A DNA stretch of 64,000 bases from Cloacimonetes bacterium UBA5614 (GTDB taxonomy: Bacteria; Cloacimonadota; Cloacimonadia; Cloacimonadales; Cloacimonadaceae), in the NCBI GenBank assembly GCA_002424605.1, contig DIKQ01000002.1:35927-99926 (forward strand), written 5' to 3'. Shown in pieces: positions 61,282-64,000 of the stretch. The notes beneath the pieces were generated by a model that had not been told where the DNA came from, did not search any database, and saw nothing but the letters and a program-made list of their open reading frames with translations. Numbering within the stretch: the stretch's first letter is position 1; each line of letters begins with the position of its first letter. Position numbers and translations under genes: made by a program.

Positions 61282-62719
61282 AATGCGAAAGGATTTCCCG
61301 CGCCGAGTTCACGTCAACCGGGTCAGCAAAGACGGTTTTCTGGTTTGTGTATGTAACAAAGCCGGGAGCGCTTTTACGGGGCTTGCGCACATACCGGATC
61401 TGCGTATAATCCACCGGCACGTTTTCCGAATTTCTGGCTTTGCTGAACCACGCTGCCAGGCCGCAGCACAATTCCATTAGTTGGGGGGAGGGCTCTTTCT
61501 TGTGAAAGTTCCTCAGCAGGACATGCGAGCCATGGTAAATCCTGGTATGAAACCACCAGTCATTGGGTTTGCCGATTTGGGTGCTGAGCAGGTCATTCTC
61601 TTTGGCTTTACGCCCGATTACAATTTCCCAGTCCTCATTGATAGCCAGGCGTAGCAGTGAATCCGTCTGCTTCAGCTTTTTCAGGGTCTCAGCAGACTTA
61701 GCGCCACCTGTTCCCATGTCCTGCCATTTATCTGTGTCAAACAAATCAAGGATGGATTTTATCTCCGCGATGTCCTTGCCGGTATTTTCCATTTGCAGGC
61801 TGATTTTCTCTCTGCCCTGTCTGGCTTTGCTGTATTTTTTCAGGTAAAACTTCAGGTTTTCCAGAGGTCCCAGTTCCGGTTTTAAGGGAACCCGCATTGT
61901 CCGCATTTCGGGGTCAGAGTAGTTTACCGCTTCCAGATAGCTGTCACCTTTTTTCATCTGCTTCAGGTTAACCTTGAGCATTTCCGAATATGCCAGCCAG
62001 GTCTTTTCCTGTTCAGCTTCCTGCAGTTCTTTTTGTTGCAGGGCAAACTTCTTTTCCGCCTTGGTGAGTTCCTTCTGCCAGTGGGACAGCAGTTTCTGCT
62101 TTTTTTGAGCAGTCTCTCTCTGCAGGATTACGAGCTCATAATAGCTGCGGAAATAGTCATTCACACTATTGCACAATATCGGAGCTGAGCCGTCTGCAGG
62201 GATTATTACCAGGGGAAACTCCACCTCTTCACTGCCGGGAGCAAAGCCGGTTCGGGGCGTCTCATAGGGCAGTCCGGACAGAATCTGTCTCTGCGGGTTG
62301 TCCGCATAAGTATATTTATTGATTGCATCGTGAATTATCAGCCTGCCGCCTTCAGGCCTGCAGAGAATTACGTTACCCTGCGGAGGCATGCATTCAAAGA
62401 CCAGCACCTGTTCCACCTGGTTTTGGTAGATGTCCCGGTACCTGAAACGGAAATGCATTATCCTGTCGGTATCAGACATCTCTATGGAATATAGTTCAGA
62501 GTTCTGGAGTCCCTGCCAAAGATGGTTTGCCGCTGCAATATCCACTGTTTTGCTGTCTGCAAACCAGGGGAAAGGGTTGGATGTCCGGAAATGCAATACC
62601 AGGCTGCTACCGCCTTTGAAAACCACTATCAGGTTGGCTTCGCTCAGGCATATCTTTTCTGCAGTCAGGCTGATTATCCTGTTTTCCATAACCCATTGGG
62701 CAAGCACGAAATATTTCAT
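61271..62719 (-). CDS. NFACT / RqcH-like ribosome quality-control protein
   Basis: 482 residues: NFACT-N domain (residues about 1-190) with the Asp-Arg pair in DTDRIMHFRF that marks RqcH-type proteins, a long coiled coil (residues about 230-340) and a C-terminal NFACT-R domain (DWEIVIGRKAKENDLLSTQIGKPNDWWFHTRIYHGSHVLLRN). The C-terminal NFACT-C region of longer homologues is missing. It probably binds stalled 50S-peptidyl-tRNA and drives Ala-tailing. ATG 62719 is preferred to a TTG two codons upstream. Confidence 0.88.
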   Translation of the reverse strand: MKYFVLAQWVMENRIISLTAEKICLSEANLIVVFKGGSSLVLHFRTSNPFPWFADSKTVDIAAANHLWQGLQNSELYSIEMSDTDRIMHFRFRYRDIYQNQVEQVLVFECMPPQGNVILCRPEGGRLIIHDAINKYTYADNPQRQILSGLPYETPRTGFAPGSEEVEFPLVIIPADGSAPILCNSVNDYFRSYYELVILQRETAQKKQKLLSHWQKELTKAEKKFALQQKELQEAEQEKTWLAYSEMLKVNLKQMKKGDSYLEAVNYSDPEMRTMRVPLKPELGPLENLKFYLKKYSKARQGREKISLQMENTGKDIAEIKSILDLFDTDKWQDMGTGGAKSAETLKKLKQTDSLLRLAINEDWEIVIGRKAKENDLLSTQIGKPNDWWFHTRIYHGSHVLLRNFHKKEPSPQLMELCCGLAAWFSKARNSENVPVDYTQIRYVRKPRKSAPGFVTYTNQKTVFADPVDVNSAREILSHYGK

Positions 62720-62892
62720 TGACAAATTCCATCACCAGTTTATATTTAGTAATATGGATTATCTTGATGTGAAAAAGATACTTATTTGTCAATATAAACC
62801 TTGAAGGCAGGTGAATGGAACGTTGCTAAGAAAAGCGCTGTAACACATTTCGTATCATTGTATCAGACATTATTATTTGAAGGAGATGAATA

Positions 62893-63759
62893 ATGAAAGC
62901 TTCCACGTTAGTCAGCATAATTCTTGCGATCCTGGCCCTCGCCTTTTCAGTGCTGTGGTTCACGACAAATATGAGCAAGTCCAAATTACAAAAACAAAAC
63001 GAAAGCCTGACCACATCGTTTGAAAGTGCCACCAGCACCATAAACGAAATTCAGGCAAATCTTGATTCCATCGAAAGCGGTCTGGGGGGACAGCTTTTCA
63101 CGAGTAAAGAAACTCCTCTTAATGCGGAAGACCGCCGTTCCCAGATTATCAACAGCATCAGGAATATGAAAACCCAGATTGATTCCGACAAACAGCGCAT
63201 TGCCGAACTGGAAAAGCGCCTTGCCAACGCCACATACAAAATCAAGGGACTGGAAGAGCTGGTTGCCAAGCTCAAAGCTTCGGTTGCCGCCAAGGAAAAG
63301 ATTGTGGCTGAGCTTTCCGGCAAGCTGGGTGTCATGGAAGAAACCCTCTTTGCTGAAAAACTGCTGACCCAGGAACAGATTGGACTGCGTGACCAGGAAA
63401 TTGCCGACAAGGCAGCCGTCATTGCAGAGCAGGAAAAAGACATAAATACCATTTTCTACATATATGGCACCCGCAAGGAACTCACAGATAAGAATATCAT
63501 CAACCGCGAAGGCGGTATCCTCGGCATCGGGAAAGTCTCCACTCTGGACAAGACCAATGAGCTTGCCAAATACAAATCCTTTGACCTCAAAGAAGTGGAC
63601 GGCATTTCCTTCCCCGCCAGCAGACGCGGATATTCCATCCTCTCAAACCAGAATGCCGCTTCTTACAGGGTGGACAAAGTGGGTGACAGCTATATCCTCA
63701 AGGTCACCGACAAGGAAACTTTCCGCAAGAACAAGCTTCTGATTATCGAAATCCTCTGA
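62893..63759 (+). CDS. Membrane-anchored coiled-coil protein
   Basis: 288 residues: one N-terminal membrane helix (ASTLVSIILAILALAFSVLWF), a long coiled coil (residues about 30-190) rich in Lys/Glu/Ala, then a small C-terminal domain (IFYIYGTRKELTDKNIINREGGILGIGKVSTL...). That end segment recurs in Bacteroidetes-type coiled-coil envelope proteins. No enzyme motif is seen. AAGGAG precedes the ATG. Confidence 0.8.
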   Translation: MKASTLVSIILAILALAFSVLWFTTNMSKSKLQKQNESLTTSFESATSTINEIQANLDSIESGLGGQLFTSKETPLNAEDRRSQIINSIRNMKTQIDSDKQRIAELEKRLANATYKIKGLEELVAKLKASVAAKEKIVAELSGKLGVMEETLFAEKLLTQEQIGLRDQEIADKAAVIAEQEKDINTIFYIYGTRKELTDKNIINREGGILGIGKVSTLDKTNELAKYKSFDLKEVDGISFPASRRGYSILSNQNAASYRVDKVGDSYILKVTDKETFRKNKLLIIEIL

Positions 63760-63792
63760 TAAGCGACCGATTAAGCAATACCGATAAATGAA

Positions 63793-63824
63793 AGGGCTGT
63801 CCGATGCGGCAGCCCTTGCTTTTT
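63793..63824 (+). terminator. Rho-independent terminator
   Basis: AGGGCTG-T-CCG pairs with CGG-CAGCCCT (single bulged T) around ATG, then TGCTTTTT. Confidence 0.85.
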
Positions 63825-63915
63825 CCGGCTGATTCGCATCGGCAAATCATTCTAGTCCCGTTACCAAACTGATAACCAATTATCCCCAGTTTTCTCTTAT
63901 ACTACAGGATGTAAT

Positions 63916-64000
63916 TTAATTCTTAATTCTTAATTCATAATTCTTAACTCATACCCGTAATTCGTAATTCATAATTATTAATTGTTAATTCTTAATTATT
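63916..64000. repeat. Heptanucleotide tandem repeat reaching the window edge
   Basis: Twelve consecutive 7-bp units of consensus TTAATTC/TAATTCN run from 63916 to the last base. Examples are TTAATTC three times, ATAATTC, TTAACTC, ATACCCG, TAATTCG, TAATTCA, TAATTAT, TAATTGT, TAATTCT and TAATTAT. The array continues beyond the window. Its 7-bp period differs from the 11-bp blocks and it has no inverted half. Confidence 0.85.

Noticed and set aside
1..64000. tRNA, rRNA, transposase, integrase or prophage genes
   Set aside because: Looked for on both strands; none could be supported.

Overview
The window looks like a chromosomal segment of a fermentative, Gram-negative bacterium of the FCB group, most probably a Candidatus Cloacimonadota (Cloacimonas-like) member. 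This is inferred, not proven. It rests on very large secreted proteins with FlgD/T9SS-like C-terminal modules, a PorV-like protein, a phosphate porin, lipoproteins with LspA, and the pairing of NADP-glutamate dehydrogenase with butyrate kinase that fits amino-acid fermentation. I see no tRNA, rRNA, transposase, prophage or CRISPR array.

Layout. 1-10308: a TPR sensor kinase (5' end missing), its NtrC-type sigma54 activator, then a pseudo-receiver gene and a 2142-residue secreted C39-like protein behind a sigma54-like promoter. 10.6-12.7 kb: a STAS / receiver-HATPase partner-switching pair with prmC. 12.7-15.8 kb: murA, a DUF3298-like protein and a sugar epimerase. 15.8-17.9 kb: a minus-strand operon (secreted protein, membrane protein, thioesterase). 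18.2-22.5 kb: pyrR-pyrF, dCMP deaminase, aroA, butyrate kinase. 22.5-22.9 kb: a 400-bp gap with a DnaA-box cluster. 22.9-30.0 kb: RNA methyltransferase, tdk, yggT, DivIVA-like, PNP, DksA-like, lspA and three envelope or secreted proteins. 30.0-34.0 kb: an outer-membrane protein, rsmA, a 58-residue zinc-ribbon gene and a Ca/Na exchanger on the minus strand. 34.2-36.8 kb: a secreted protein with a sorting domain.

36.9-45.2 kb is a complete phosphate regulon: porin-pstS-pstC-pstA-pstB-phoU-arsC on the minus strand, divergent from phoB-phoR-sigma factor. The shared intergenic region carries two Pho boxes with 11-bp spacing, one facing each way. 45.7-64 kb: glutamine amidotransferase, gdhA, methyltransferase, rho, U32 peptidase, TPR-SPOR protein, mutS, SurA-like lipoprotein, OB-fold protein, PKD-formylglycine-enzyme-like lipoprotein, recO, an NFACT/RqcH protein and a coiled-coil protein.

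The most unusual signal is intergenic. Six loci (about 10.4, 18.0, 22.6, 34.0, 45.4 and 52.6 kb) each hold a 45-77 bp block built from 11-bp units laid end to end. Usually two or three units run in one orientation and are followed by two or three reverse-complement units, so the block folds into a hairpin. The unit sequence differs at every locus, but the 11-bp period and the forward-then-inverted plan recur. I know of no described family that matches this.
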